Shown piece after piece: positions 11,477 to 32,660 of a stretch of DNA of 64,000 nucleotides (position 1 is the stretch's first letter; each line of letters opens with the position of its first letter). Made by a program: the position numbers and the translations under genes. The stretch is from the NCBI GenBank assembly GCA_963855995.1, contig OY979730.1:434501-498500 (forward strand), given 5' to 3'. Under the pieces are notes generated by a model. That model worked only from the letters and a program-made list of their open reading frames with translations. It made no database searches and had not been told where the DNA came from. Origin of the DNA: Muricea muricata. Lineage: Eukaryota; Cnidaria; Anthozoa; Malacalcyonacea; Plexauridae.

Positions 11477-12171
11477 GGTCCCTCACATGCCGTCCTTGGT
11501 AATGTAGTAGATACTCTGGCCGGGCTATCATTTAACATTGAGCCATCGTGGTTTGTGCTTGAACTACAGCAAAGCTAAATGATCTCTCAAATCTGACAGT
11601 GTGTCCATTTTTGGAAGTGTATTTGGTGCATATCTGCATCGTTATCTCGAATAGTGTATATGGTAAAAAAAATCTATTCAAGAAATATACTGTAGTTATA
11701 GCGTAAACTGAAAACAGCTAGCAAATATGAAACTGTGTATATATTTAAATAATATTATGGTACAGATAAATTCTAAGTGTAGATACATGTGTGAGCTAAA
11801 ATAATCTAATAAAGAGAAATAAGAACAAACGTTCAGAAGAGAATGCGTTTGTAGAGAATATAGCTCCAGCATATTCAATTTCAAATATTCTGCATGGCGG
11901 GGGAAAATAGGATCAAAAATCGCCCGTGAAAAAGACAATTTTATAATTTATGCAAATATTACAGGTGGTAGAATATATTATCATAGTTATAATAAATTAA
12001 CATAAATAATGTATATATATATATGGCGGTCCAAAAAGCCTGGCACGAGTAAAAATTTCCATAATTTCGCCACGTTTACTTGGAACTTTGAGTATTTTGC
12101 AAAGTTGTTGTGGTGTTTTGTGTATAATTTCTGCAGATAATACTTATGATTGTTTGAGGGATTTGTTCACA
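11477..12171. other. Intergenic spacer, GPCR to TMED7-like gene
   Basis: AT-rich spacer with a short (TA)n run near 12,010. The GPCR 3' UTR and the TMED7 promoter and 5' UTR should lie here. No coding sequence or clear repeat family was recognised. Confidence 0.6.
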
Positions 12172-13616
12172 ATGTACTTACGTAAATCTGTCGTGTGTTT
12201 GTTAGTTTTTTTTGTTTGTATTGTGAGTGCAACGGAGCTTACATTTGAACTGGAAGACAACGCAAGACAGTGTTTTCATGAAATTGTTAAGAAAGGAACC
12301 AAAACTACGCTTGAATACCAGGTATGTGGTTTCCTGTATGCTTTAAGTTCTTGGTTGGTCCTAATGCGCAAAATTCATTGCTTTTAGCGAGACTTTCCAA
12401 AAGCATATTTAAGAAATCAGTTTGAGGCATGTGTGTCAGACTGTCTGTGTGATGGATGTACAAAGTGTAGTACAACTGCATATGACGAGGGGAAAGTGTC
12501 ATGCTTGCCAAAAACATAGGATCTCACTGCCTAAATGATCTCCATGCCATGCAGGAACTGCGGAAGATCGGTGATCGAGGGGGGGGGACATGTTCATATA
12601 TTTGAATTCTGCCTCATTAATTTCTTTTGAAATTGATTTGTTTTCATGGTTTTTGAACCAGAATATATGAATATCCCCCCTCAATTACCAAACTTTCCGG
12701 TCCGTGCCATGGTCCAATTTGAACCTGTGAACACTGGACTACTGTTAATGGTAACCCAGAGGTAATAGCTTTAAATCCTGGAGACATCTTGGTAATTAAT
12801 TTCAGCAATTAAGCAATAGCAGTTCAATGATCAAAGTTTCATCGCAATTTTTAGGTAATCAGTGGTGGTCAGTATGACGTTGATGTGATCCTAACTGGAC
12901 CAAAAGGAGATAACCTGTATGATGAGAGGAAAAAGCAGTATGACAGTCACACATTCACAGCAGAAAGAGACGGTGAATATGTGTTCTGCTTTAGTAACGA
13001 ATTTTCAACATTCACGCACAAAGTTGTGTACTTCGACTTCCAAGCTGGGGATGAGGAGCCCAAATGGAGAACAGAGGGTGAAAATACTGCTTTAACATCA
13101 CTTGAGATGTCATCTGTCACAATGCATGAGTCATTAAAGGTAGGCTCATATATATATATCTACAATAATTTTGTGGTCCATCACTCAGTGTTGAATAATT
13201 TGTGAAGGCTTACTGTGTTGACATGTCAAAAGGCATAGCTTTGATTCCTGCCATAGAACCTACAGTTGAAACTTTTCCTCAATGTAAGACATATTAACCC
13301 ATAAAAAACCATCTTTATCTATTTGCTAACTTATTTTTACTGTATACCTTTGGATTTCTAAAATTTCACATAGCAACAAGTCACAAAGCAGTTGGGGGGC
13401 TGACGTTAATTTTTTTTTATTGTAATTTTTCAGGTTGTATCTGACTATCAAACTCACCATCGACTTCGTGAAGCAATTGCTCGTGACAGAGCAGAATACC
13501 TGAATGAGAGGGTGCAATATTGGTCTATTGGCGAATCTGCTCTCATTATTATTTTGAGTATTGGACAAGTTATGGTACTGCGTAGGTTCTTTGCAGAAAA
13601 GCGATCGAACATCTAA
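12172..13616 (+). CDS. TMED7: p24 family cargo receptor, TMED7-like (gamma subfamily)
   Basis: Three exons, 12172-12321, 12855-13139 and 13434-13616, give 205 residues, close to vertebrate TMED7. p24 proteins cycle between the ER and Golgi in COPII and COPI vesicles and help select cargo such as GPI-anchored proteins. Residues 1-20 are a signal peptide. A GOLD domain follows with the conserved cysteine pair C34 and C95, and family blocks [15 protein letters not shown] and [20 protein letters not shown]. Next comes a coiled-coil stretch ([20 protein letters not shown]), a transmembrane segment near 176-195 and a cytosolic tail [11 protein letters not shown] with the diphenylalanine and basic residues used for coat binding. 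The ATG at 12172 is chosen because the in-frame sequence upstream has no other ATG. Assignment to TMED7 rather than TMED3 rests on overall resemblance only. Confidence 0.93.
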
Positions 13617-14812
13617 TAGACCAGTACATGTTATGTTATTAGTTTTTTGTAACAAATGAACCTGAAAGATGCTTGCAAATTTAAAACTTAAAACCTGTAA
13701 TTAAAACTTGGAAAGCGCTTTATTTATACTCAAGATTGATGGCAAGGGTCACGTTGAAACGGTGAAAACGAACGACAATGACACAATTGTTTGTGAGTGT
13801 GCATATTCTGTTTTCTTACATTGTGACATTCTCACTGGTAAAAAATTATGGATAATATAAAAACAAAATTTATCAAAATTGTATCATTTCATTTTATGGT
13901 TACATCTTGATGAAAAATTTAATCATTTGAACCACAAAATAGATATATATCATAAATATGGCAAACAGAGTTAGTTTCCTGTTTATAAATATCTCCTGAT
14001 GAAACAGAATATTCTTTGTTTTAAAAGCACCAGTGAACAAGGCGTTTTGTGAAATAATAATTGGTGTCTTGGCCTAAAAATATACAACCAGAGATTTTTG
14101 TGATATCTGTTCTGTGTGTGAATCTCTAGTAACTATAAAATTACAAAAATCTACTTATGTTACACAATTGCAGTTACTTTGTTTCAATTTATTGCATGCT
14201 TGTGTGTAAGCTTTATAATTAAGCACAGATCAAACAAGATTTTGTTAATTTACAAAAAAATTTTGCTGTGAGGCAAATTTGATTTTATGCCCTCGTCAGT
14301 TTAGTCTCGAGGAGATCAAGAATCTCAGCTCATGGCCCAAATTTTGCGGCAAAACAAAGGGAAGTCGGCAATTGTCAAGTCAGATTACTTAATGAGTGCT
14401 CACTTTACCTTTTGTCTTGCCCTAAAATTTAAGCCAGAAGCTGGGATTCTTGATCCTTGTATTGTAACAGTACCACAGTGAAAATACCACAGTGTCTGCG
14501 ACTGACCATGCTTAAAATATTTTCAGTACTCCAAGTACCCCCCCCCCCTACCCTGGCTCCCACAAAAAACCTGCTGTATCTTATTGGATGACACACAACT
14601 GCGACAAATAATTGAAGAAGCTTAATATTTAAACTCCCTTTTTAGATTCTAATTTCACGATTTCATTCCTAACACGATTGTGCTTCAATGCACTTGTAAT
14701 GAATGAAGAATACCCTCACTTTATGACGACTTTCTGAAAAATATTGATATACCTCAAACAGGCCATTAAAATAGTACATTCAAATGAAGTACGTGGGGAC
14801 TTTGCGTTCCTT
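13617..14812. other. Intergenic region between convergent TMED7 and FES/FER genes
   Basis: Both 3' UTRs end in this 1.2 kb AT-rich stretch. One imperfect inverted repeat is visible at 14,305-14,460 (GATCAAGAATCTCAGCT against AGCTGGGATTCTTGATC). Nothing coding is seen. Confidence 0.6.
14305..14460. repeat. Inverted-repeat element, about 155 bp
   Basis: Complementary arms start with GATCAAGAATCTCAGCT and end with AGCTGGGATTCTTGATC. Pairing extends inward through TTTTGCGGCAAAACAAAGG against CCTTTTGTCTTGCCCTAAAA. It looks like a non-coding foldback transposon remnant. Confidence 0.6.
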
Positions 14813-22978
<8,166 letters not shown>

Positions 22979-23946
22979 TCGATCGCTGTCGTCTTTAAAT
23001 CAACGTTGTTTATCTATTGTAATAATTAGAGTTCATAATTTTATCGAATTTGATGCAGAAAACCTCTAATTGACACGCTTATTGACTCTCTAATTTCTCA
23101 TACACCAATATTTGAACCATGAATATATTATATGTCATGCCATCGTCCGCGCTTACATGAAGTGCTGAGTATATTTATACCCAGACGTAAAAAACACTGA
23201 TCTATATAGAGATATTGTTTTTTTTTCATGATCGTACTTGAGTACTGATTGTTTCGGTATATTCGGTTGATTGGTGATTAAAAGATGATCTAGTGATTTC
23301 CAAATGAAGGTATAAATAAAAATATAAGAATATAATATGTTACATATTTGTATGGCTCACACAGGTGCACAGCCAAAAATTCTAAATTGTTCTGGTTGTT
23401 GAAAACAGGATGCAACAATGTTGTGGAGACAGCATAATTGTTCCTGGTTGTCAACAATATTCAAGGGTGCACATTAGGGGGTGTGAGAGGGTGTAACACC
23501 CTCCCCCCAAATTTTCAAATATTGCTGAAAAGTCGGATGCAAAATAATTGTCACACTTCAAAAGTCGGTCCAGTGTAAATTTCATACTGATGTTATTTTG
23601 TGTAAAAAAATCAGTAAAAAATAATAGTAGCGATGGTATTCAATTATGTTAGCATTTAAGACGTTGACATTTTTCATAATTTCATTTGCAAAATTTATTT
23701 CCCTTCTGGTATTATATTACTTTGATGGTAATGTTCAAATACAAATATTCAAAAGCAAGCATAAATTAGAAACAAATATAACAAAATTTATCAAGATTCT
23801 GCCCAAAATGCAAGAGATGGCCTTTGCACCGTTAAAGATTTCAAAATTTTCTGTGGGAGAATTCCGGACCCCCCTTACAAACCATATTTTATCACTACTA
23901 TCAAATTAAATCTTTAATACCTTCTTTCTGTATTCTAGTATACACC
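22979..23946. promoter_or_regulatory. Divergent intergenic region between FES/FER and SECISBP2 genes
   Basis: Nearly 1 kb separates the two start codons, which point away from each other, so both promoters must lie here or in upstream UTR exons. A probable splice acceptor (TTCTGTATTCTAG) ends 11 bases before the SECISBP2 ATG, implying at least one 5' UTR intron on that side. No TATA box or factor site was assigned. The middle part (about 23,460-23,880) has C-rich runs resembling a decayed repeat. Confidence 0.5.
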
Positions 23947-26900
23947 ATGTCACTATCTCCAAATGTAACACCTTTCATTCCAAGACAACAGTCTGTTGTT
24001 CCTTCTCAACAGACAAATGCTTACGAAAGCTCATCATGGAAACTCTCTGCAGATGTAGCTGAATTTGTTCCAAACAGGCTGAAAAATGGAGGCAAATTGC
24101 CTAAAAACCCAACTTCAAATGTGACAACAACAGAAAACACAGAACCTTTGATGCACATGTCTACAAGCAACACAGAAACTGTGAGTAATTATAATCACTA
24201 TCCCAATTTCATATCCTGTCAATCTGCAGCCCCACTCCCTTCCCTCCCTCCCCACCCCACCCATGTCACCAACCTCCCTGATTCATCCTTAATCTGATAT
24301 CTAGAAATATAACAAGCAGTGTCATAAAGCATTGCATGATAGAAGTATGTACTGTACAAACAAAATAGGCTTTCAACTTCTTTGTACTGCATACGTACAG
24401 TCACATGGACATGAAATTCCTGCAAGTGAGATTAACAAACTGCCATTATAGTGACTAATCAATTCTTTGGGTTTCTGTAGCCATATTTACATATAAAATA
24501 CGTTTCATTAGGGTGATGAAAGTGCACACAAGAAAATATCAAATGTCAATCATTCCAAACAAAAATCAACTCCAAAGACATATTCATTTAAAACAGACAG
24601 CACTGCAAACTTAAGCAAAAAGAAATATTCTCTACAAAAACAAGATCATCAGAAAACCTTGAAAGAGCAGATCCCATCTAAAAGCAATGATGAAAATGAC
24701 ATTGAATCAGATTTCCCTGCACTTGGTACATCAATAGAAAAACCTAAAGCACCATGGAGCCAGCGATTTGGTATGTCATTTAGTGAAAAACTAAAGTCTA
24801 AAAACACATCAAGTTATTTTTATGAGGAACCTCCAAGATTGTCTAATGATAAGCCATTGAACGAAGACCAAAAACAGACAATGTACACCAAAGGAAATGA
24901 AAATAAAGCTGTGAATGAACACAAGAAAATGGTACCTAGTGACAGATTAAAAGCTACAGAATTAAGCTGTGTACTGAGTAAAACTACTAAAAATACCGTG
25001 CAGTCGCAATCTGATGATGAAGGGTTTTCGACCGTGGTAAATAGAGCAAAGAAGTCTCGTGAAGCGTTTGAATCAAAACAGAAAGAGGATAAGATCACAG
25101 GTAAGCACTATGAAATCTTTTGTCCATGAGTTTTGCAACTTATTGAGCAGCATTTGAGCAGTGTAATACATTTGTAATCAAATGTAGGGCGACGTCGCAC
25201 TGCTTGGGATGAAAATGATGATAACACGAAAAAAACAAGTATAAAGGGGGCCATAAATTTTCCCGAAAGACAAAGTACAACGTCAGAAAAACAGCGTTCA
25301 GCACGTGAAAGACGTAGTGTAGATACGCCAAGACATAATCGAGGTTCTAGCTGTGCAGATTGGAGGTCTGGAAAAAATGTTACTAAGAAAGAAAGAGAGC
25401 CAAGATCAAAGGACACTTCGAATAAAGGTTGGTTACAAGAAAGAATAGAGCAGAGCAGAACAAACTAGATTAGGATTGGACGCAGAGAGTATGACACATC
25501 AAAACAAAACCCAAGCCAGCACAACAGAACACCATACAAAATAACACAACACCAATACAACAGGTCTACAGACTGACTAACTGAAGCTAACTAAGTGAAT
25601 CATGGAACAATTAAGTGATTGGAAAACTGACTGAACGTGATATATATTTGCAGGCGGCTCAAGAACAAGACAATCCTTGAAACCAGTTGCAAAGGACTAC
25701 TACAGTTTAATGCCAACTCATAGAGTTTTGGAAAATGAAATGGATAACAGAAAGATAGAGAAAGAAGAAAATGTTCCCAAGGAAGCTACTAATATTGCTA
25801 CGGTTGAAACTAGAACTCCGTTATCTTATAGTGATATCCTGAAAAGTAAACCAAGTCAGATCCAGGTTCATATTAATACGTTTTTTTATCAAACTGTTCA
25901 ATCTAGAATTTCCTTTATTGCAAACATGTCCTATATAACGCTATATATAAATAATGCTTTTTTAGCATAGGTGACACAATAAACTATGTCATTTTGATGT
26001 AAGATTTTTCTAGATTTCTATTGTGTTTAATGTTGTATTTGATAATGTCTGAGAAGCCCACAGTAATTGGTGTTATACTGTTGTTGTAGTGACCCTGCCA
26101 TGCATGTATAATAATGGCGAAGTTAAATAAAATAAATGAATATATAGAGATCAATGCGCACATAAACATGCTTCGTATATTGCTTCGTATACGATATTAT
26201 TTCCTGCAAAGTCTGTTTATGTGCGCACTGATCTTTATATATTACCGAAACTGCACGATGAATTGGGCCACCTATCTATGCTTTTAGTTAACGCAGAAGA
26301 TGGATGGAAAGGAAAGAGGAGTATTGAGAGTTCCAAGCGACGCAAGTGAAGACGACGGAGTGGATGCAGTAAAAGTGGAAGAACAGGAAGGAAAAACTAA
26401 GAAGAAAAAGAAAAAGAAGAAGAAGAAATCCGCAGCGGATGTAACGCCACAACCTGTGAAGAAATCAAAAGAGATGTTAACCCTGGATCTCAGTGGTATG
26501 ATGGAAAAAGTGATGGTAAAACATTTTTGTCGTGGTTCTCGTGGTTTTCTCGTGATTCTCTTTCCACAGTAAGACTTAAGATGCCCATGCGATAATATTC
26601 AATTCCTTCGTGCATTTTTAGGAATCTCCGGCGACCAAGAGGAAACAAGTTATTCGCACAGGCGGTTTTCTACCAGCTCAGGCACCACTGCGTACAAAAG
26701 AAACAAGAACTACAAAGAAACATGATTTAACTCATGTAAGATGCAATTCAACACAGTGAAAACAATGGCAGCATGTATATCTTACCAGAATGCATAAAAC
26801 TTTAGCAAAACAAAGAGAATAATGTCTTCTCTTATGCTTGTCCTTTAACAGACGTCAATTTTCTTTTTGAAACGATTTCTGATGCATTCTGGTAAAATGC

Positions 26901-29900
26901 ACATCCGCCATCTTTTTCATTACGGTCAATTAAATCATGTTTCATCATTGTATTTTTTCCCGTGATGCTAGTCAAGATCTGTAAATTCTTCCCCAAAGAA
27001 GACTGATTATTTTTTTTATTGTAGACCCAACAAGCGGCCAATGCTCTTGATTCAACTGCGCCAATCGTGTTCCGCAGTAAAGAACGAGAATTTCCCAAAA
27101 AGAAAAAACCCAGCGCGATGCGAAAGGTAAAGCTTGTGTGTTGAAAACTTTGCGTCAGATGGGGCTTCATTGCAGGAGTGTTTAAACCACACGCCTTTTA
27201 ACTAACTACGTTTAAACTACTTCCCCCATGGTCGCGGGTTCGATTGAATCTCTGTGGGTTCTTCTCAAAATACAGTGTGAAAAGAAATCCAGTCCTCGCT
27301 TGAAAAAAAAACAAGTCAACGCTCTGCCAAACGTCTTGCGGTTCCTCAGCGCATTCCGGTTTCGAGCTATTGGGGGGGGGGGGGGGCAGGTTAGGTAATA
27401 CAGGCCAACAATAGTAGCTTATGCTGTTGTGGTGACATTGGGATGAAGGCATATACAAGAGTATTATGTAAAGTACAGTGCCTTATGGGGATGAAGGGCA
27501 CTGATAAAACCGGTGATCGCTTTTAAAACAATCGTCAATAGTGGGTATTTTATATTGGTAGAAAAGAATCTAGTTTATATAATAAACAGAAAAATACACG
27601 GATGCTTGGAAATACCTGATTTATTTCGCTTGTTGAACATGATATTTCTCGAAAAATAAACCTGGTATTTCTGCGCATCCGTGTAATTCTCTATTTACAT
27701 TCGTTATCACTCGATTTAACTGTTTCAGATTCTTACAAAAGAACGAGAAGAGAAGCAAATGACACGAGATGGAAGATCGAATCCTGAGTAAGAATGATTG
27801 TTTACAGCTTAAAACTAAACCAATATTCACAAAATGTAAAATTTAACGACAACTTGCATGATTACGCAGGGAATCCTTGGATGTAGGAAGTTCTGAAAAT
27901 GAATCGTCGGAAAAAGTGCGCTCGGACTCGGATGAAGTTGGTAAATGAAAATACCTTCCAAACTGGGTCGTTAGTATTTTGTGCAGGTTTAAAATAAGGT
28001 TTGTTGTTTTCTTCTAGATCCAGCAGAAGTGAAGAAAACCTTGCATAGTCGAAAATTTCGCGAGTACGTCTCAAAATTTCCATTTAGTCGCAACTGTCGT
28101 AGGAAAGTCATTCTCAATGATGTGATAAAGTCTAGATCTACCTTCTCTTTTGTGGGCTTCATTCAAATTAGTCATATCAAGTGTAGATCGGCGTACATAC
28201 TCTATCACATCGGTCACCTTGATATATTCACGACATTCATGATAAGTGTATGATGAATTATGATTCATGATCTTGTATTTTGTTTAAATGTTTGTTTCTC
28301 TCATACAATTGTGTCTTTCTGCTTGACTGTTGTTTATTCGTATGTTACCTTGTGTAAATCTAATCTACATCTAATACTATTTTCTATTATTTTTGTTGAT
28401 TTGTTTGTTTCAGATACTGTGACCAGGATCTGGACTATGAGATCAACGGGGTTGTTATTCAGCTGCTGAAGGAACTGATAAGATTCCAGGATCGCCAGTA
28501 CCAGAAAGATCCTGTAAAGGTGGGCGACCATCACCCTAGGGGTAAAACCTCGCCTATTGGCTAGATGTTGCATATAATGGAGTGCAGAAACGTTGAGGAA
28601 ATAAATTACATTTTCAGGCCAAGGCTAAACGAAGATTTGTGTGCGGATTGAGAGAAGTGTACAAACACGCCAAATTAAAGAAGCTGAAATGTGTCATAGT
28701 TACGCCTAACCTAGAACCAACGAAATCTAAAGGTAAGTCGACCTCAAGTACCAAAACCTATTTGAAGGACATGGTTGTAAAAATACAAGGTTAGTAGTTT
28801 GGCCCCAATTCTGTGACAAGAACTTGCGGTTCGAATGTGTCAACCATCCAGTTAATCATGTTCCTCGAAGATTTCGTACACAAATTCTTCAAACTTTTTC
28901 CTGCACACTTTCACAAGTGTAAAACAGTTTTGATTTCACAATTTTCAAATATTCGTTCCTCAAAATCCTTTTCAGGAGGCCTAGATGACCTTCTCTCAAA
29001 TATCATCGACGTTTGTCACTCTCAGAATGTGCCAGTTATCTTCTCCTTGAATAGACAAGTTCTTGGAAGAGTTTTGTTAAAGAAAGTACCAGTCAGCATC
29101 GTGGGTATATTTTACTACGATGGTGCACAGGTGTGTTAATTTTAAGTTTTCTTACTAATCTTGATTACTGTCATCAATATTATCAGAGCCATTCAGGGGG
29201 ATTATAATTGTAATATTCAGGCGGCCCTGAATATTATCGATTGCATCATAATAGTCTGACTACTAATACCATCGCTACCAATTAAGGCTGTAGTAAGGAA
29301 GCTTAAACGTGTTTACTTATTGTTGATAATCTGTTCCTCCTCAGGATTACTTCAAGAGTTTAATGATACTAACAAAAGTTGCACGAGAGACGTACAGGGA
29401 TAAGTTCAACGCAGCAAGAGAAAAATACCTTGTGGAAAAACGGACGGCAAAAGATGAAGAACAAAATAAAGAAACCATTGAGTCGACTGAAACAGAACAG
29501 CATAAAGACGATACCACTGAGAACAACGACGACGAAAATGTTCAAATAAAACTTGCAATTAGTGAGCAAGTATTTGGAGCTGAAAAAACGCAGACATCAA
29601 GTGATTTGGCTGTAATTGGAGAAAATATTGAGTGGACTGAAATGGAACGAGACGAAGACAAATCAATTGAAAGCGAAGATGATATACTTGCTGTGAATGA
29701 ACAAGAACTAGATGATGGAGAAAAACAGAAAGACAGTGATTTGGCGGTAATTGAAGAACATATTGACTCAAGTGAATCAGAACAACATAAAGACGAAACA
29801 ATTGAAAAGAACGATAGTATAGTTGCTATACATGAACAAGCGTTTGGAGATGAAGAAAAACATAAAGCCAGTGATTTGGCTGTAATTAAAGAAGATATTG

Positions 29901-30307
29901 GCTGGAGTGAAACAAAACAACATAAAAGCGAAACAATTGAAAACAACGATGATATAACTGTTATGAAAGAACAAGGATTTGGAGATGAAGAAATTCTGAA
30001 AGCAAGTGATTTATCGGTGACTGAAAAAGATATTGAGTCGAGTAAAATGAAGAAAAGTGAACGACAAACAACTTCAGATAATAACGGAATGAATGTTGAA
30101 TCAGGTTTTGAGACAATTCTTGCAAATAAAGATAGATTTGAAGATGAGGAACAACAAATGCTTCAAAATGAAGTAGCAATTGAAACTAGCGTTCAACTGA
30201 GTGGAATACAAGAACAAGAGTATACAAGAACAAGAACAGGAACTGAAAATGACGACAACAATGATGAAACAGAAGTTGAAACAGCAGATGAAGCTAGGAG
30301 TTTCTAA
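23947..30307 (+). CDS. SECISBP2: SECIS-binding protein 2-like (selenoprotein synthesis factor)
   Basis: SECISBP2 binds the SECIS hairpin in selenoprotein mRNAs and, with EFSec and tRNA-Sec, recodes UGA as selenocysteine. Exons are 23947-24180, 24512-25100, 25188-25427, 25654-25865, 26288-26515, 26622-26735, 27025-27126, 27729-27787, 27870-27940, 28018-28063, 28414-28519, 28618-28732, 28976-29130 and 29345-30307, about 1,077 residues with closed phases. Family marks in order are WKLSADVAEFVP near the N-terminus, DFPALG, LTLDLSGMM, NALDSTAPIVFRSKEREFPK, the SECIS-incorporation part (RKFREYCDQDLDYEI, KELIRFQDRQYQKDPVK) and the L7Ae kink-turn RNA-binding domain (KRRFVCGLREVYKHAKLKKL, GGLDDLLSNIID, ALNR-like SLNRQVLGR, VPVSIVGIFYYDGAQ). 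Exon 5 may start at 26288 or 26297, since both AGs keep frame. The last exon adds about 290 acidic residues in 45-residue repeats not seen in vertebrate SECISBP2. Confidence 0.92.
26138..26245. repeat. Short inverted-repeat element in a SECISBP2 intron
   Basis: Arms TATAGAGATCAATGCGCACA and TGTGCGCACTGATCTTTATA pair with two mismatches, extended by TAAACATG against CTGTTTA. It is non-coding and about 110 bp. Confidence 0.6.
26767..26928 (-). mobile_element. Foldback MITE, family G (copy in a SECISBP2 intron)
   Basis: Both ends hold inverted copies of TTACCAGAATGCAT and ATGCATTCTGGTAA. The reverse complement closely matches 58,225-58,432, sharing GACCGTAA, AAAAAGATGGCGGATGT and CAGAAATCGTTTCAAAAAG. 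Confidence 0.75.
29600..30140 (+). repeat. In-frame 135-nt coding repeat in the SECISBP2 last exon
   Basis: The codons for SDLAVI/SDLSVT recur at 29,600, 29,735, 29,870 and 30,005, exactly 135 nt (45 residues) apart. Each unit reads roughly SDLAVI-x-E-x-I-x-W/S-S/T-E, then EQHKDETIE-x-ND, then EQ-x-FGDEEK. A partial unit precedes the first. Units have diverged but have kept frame and length. The product is strongly acidic and probably disordered. Confidence 0.9.
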
Positions 30308-30639
30308 AAGGGGAGTGGAACAAGATATGAATTTTTGACTAAACAGTTTATTTGACGAAGATCTTTGGCTTGTGTATTCTTGTGTGTAAATCACGTTCCC
30401 AGTGAGTGAAATGAAGTCTTTGTAGCTTCGCAACAGAACCCGCGTCCACGAAGATTAAATAAAGCCCTTAAGACATCGAGAAAGATAACGGGAAGTTAGC
30501 ATTAAAGTTGAGGCTAGGTCAAACAACGAGAGTTTGGCGACCACTAATATCACAGGATCATTTCCAGCTTGACACTGAAACATTAAAGACTTTTACTTCG
30601 ATCAATACGTCATTGTGTTGGGAAAACATCTAGTGCAGC

Positions 30640-31090
30640 GGTCAACCAAGTTCGCGTGAACATAGATTATGGATAATGATGTGCAACTCGGGGTATTTCT
30701 TGTCTTACGTGGATGGCTTGGGTACGTCATACGCACACTCATTTCTGGCAAGTACACATGCGAGATTTTATAAGGAATTAAATAGGGAAATGTCAAATAA
30801 ACGATGATTTTAAGAAAACTTTCCGCTAGATTGCCCTGGTTCACAGAAATGTATGAAAAGAAGTTGCCCTATATATTTCAAGCAACAAATGAAGTTATGT
30901 TTTTGTCCTGGTCGCTTGTAAAACAGCAGAAGCCATTTTTCTGTAATACATTTATATTGAAATTCGAACAAATGTACTTGCCAGAAATGCGTGTGGATAT
31001 GACGTAATCCGTGAGACAGCGAAATCATAGGCGACGTATCCGGAGTTGCACATCTATGTATCCCTAATCTATGGCGTGACTATAGACTTA
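30640..31090. mobile_element. Foldback element, about 450 bp
   Basis: The left arm (ATAGATTATGGATAATGATG, TGTGCAACTC, TACGTCATACGCACACTCAT, TTCTGGCAAGTACA) is complementary in order to the right arm (TGTACTTGCCAGAAATGCGT, GTGGATATGACGTA, GAGTTGCACATCTATGTATC, CTAATCTATGG). The middle 200 bp is single-copy AT-rich sequence. It starts about 330 bp after the SECISBP2 stop and may lie in its 3' UTR. Confidence 0.75.
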
Positions 31091-32554
31091 AATTGTTGGA
31101 TTACAAGATGTGACCAGATATATAAACCAATAATGTATTTACACATGACATATTTAAGTTAAGATAAGTCTGGCCAGTCAACATTGCAATGAAAACGTTC
31201 AAGCAGTTCCTTCATGTTCATTGTCGTCCCATGGCCATTGTCGGTGCACATGTCAATAAATTGAAACAAATTCATTGAAGATTCTACAAATTACAGTAAA
31301 AGAAGAAGTGATATTTAAACTAAAGGACGTCACTTAACATGTCTAAGACTGGAAGGACGGGTACGGTTACCACACGTTTGCAGTGAAAAACAGGATTTAG
31401 ACCCCCAGTCGAAACGAGTTTTACGTTTGCCAATCGTTTTGCGTTCGTTTGACTGCACTTCACTGGCAACGTATGTTTCAGTAGGGGGTACAAATTCCCG
31501 TTTTCTCTTCAAAGTTCCCTTGCTTTTTTTTGCAAAATGCCCCCCTGTATTTCGTGTTTCCCTATTTTCCAATTATTTTTTGCTTTGTTCCCGTGTTCCC
31601 ACTTCAAAGCATACAGTTCTCCCAAACCCCTGGGAGATCATCAATAACGGACTCATTACCTTCCCAGTGGAGGAGCTATTAAGAAAGGGGGGGGGGGAAG
31701 GGTAACTGAGGCATGTGGTGGACTCGTTCATTAGGATCTATAACCCGTTTTCCACTCCAACCGAATGCTAACGTGCTGGTCCATCCATGTTAGAATGAAG
31801 TCCTGTAGTAAAACACCCTATGATTTTGTGCAGAATTGACTACCTTGCGTTTTGATTGGTGGATAACATGGTGGTGGTTGCAGCCAGTTCCCGTCATCAC
31901 CTCTCATGTGGGATCGGTCGGATGCAAACGTTTTTAAAAAGTATGCGGCCGGGATGACACGAAAATACCTGGAACGGAATGAGAAATAAACTGCTTGTTG
32001 CTAGAAAGACTCAAACGACGAAGCAGAGGGCGCTGCTTTTAAGAAGTATGAGAAGTTTTGAAAGTTCGAAATTTGAATCTCTTCGGGAAAGGAAGGAAAA
32101 TAACTACCAATATCTCGAATAGCCTCGCCAGCATAGGGAGTGCACTTGATAATACACGAAAGGTATAGGTTCTTTCCAGAGGGTATTTCACTACCAGAAA
32201 CGATTTCACGACGAAGGTTTTCGTTCGAGACGTTTCAATTCATCATTTCTGGTTGTGAAAAAACCTCGAAATACTTTTTTAGGTGCACTTAATGGCCGGT
32301 TACTTCATTAAAAATGGCTAACCTGCAAAAATCAGCAACAAAATTTTGTTCATTTTGCAAAGCGCTTATCGCATATTCTTTCAGAGAACAAGGAAAGTCT
32401 AAAGTGGTATCAAAGTCGTACACCTGTACATCTGTATTTCTTACATGTACCAAAATCACATGATAATCCTGAAAAATATTAGCTGATTGGATAAGGATGT
32501 ACGTTTTACCATCTAATTGAATAATAATGACAATTAATTCACTACAGGTAGTAA

Positions 32555-32660
32555 TAGTATATGAGTGGTATTTAGGATAGTAGTATATGAGTGGTATTTA
32601 GGATAGTAGTATATGAGTGGTATTTAGGATAGTAGTGTATGAGTGGTATTTAGGATGGTA
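32555..32660. repeat. 26-bp tandem repeat, about four copies
   Basis: The unit AGTATATGAGTGGTATTTAGGATAGT-type sequence (26 bp, core GAGTGGTATTTAGGAT) repeats four times almost without change. Confidence 0.9.

Noticed and set aside
12088-12171. Upstream extension of the TMED7-like protein
   Set aside because: The extension has no ATG. The signal peptide starts properly at the ATG at 12,172.
27230-27255. GGGTTCGATTGAATC as a tRNA B box
   Set aside because: No A box at a suitable distance upstream and no cloverleaf; probably a repeat scrap in a SECISBP2 intron.
29542-29946. Minus-strand frame rich in S, C and F opposite the SECISBP2 tail
   Set aside because: It is the antisense shadow of the periodic acidic coding repeat.
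31330-31705. Overlapping frames on both strands
   Set aside because: No family resemblance, no splice context, and the plus-strand frame ends in a poly-G run.
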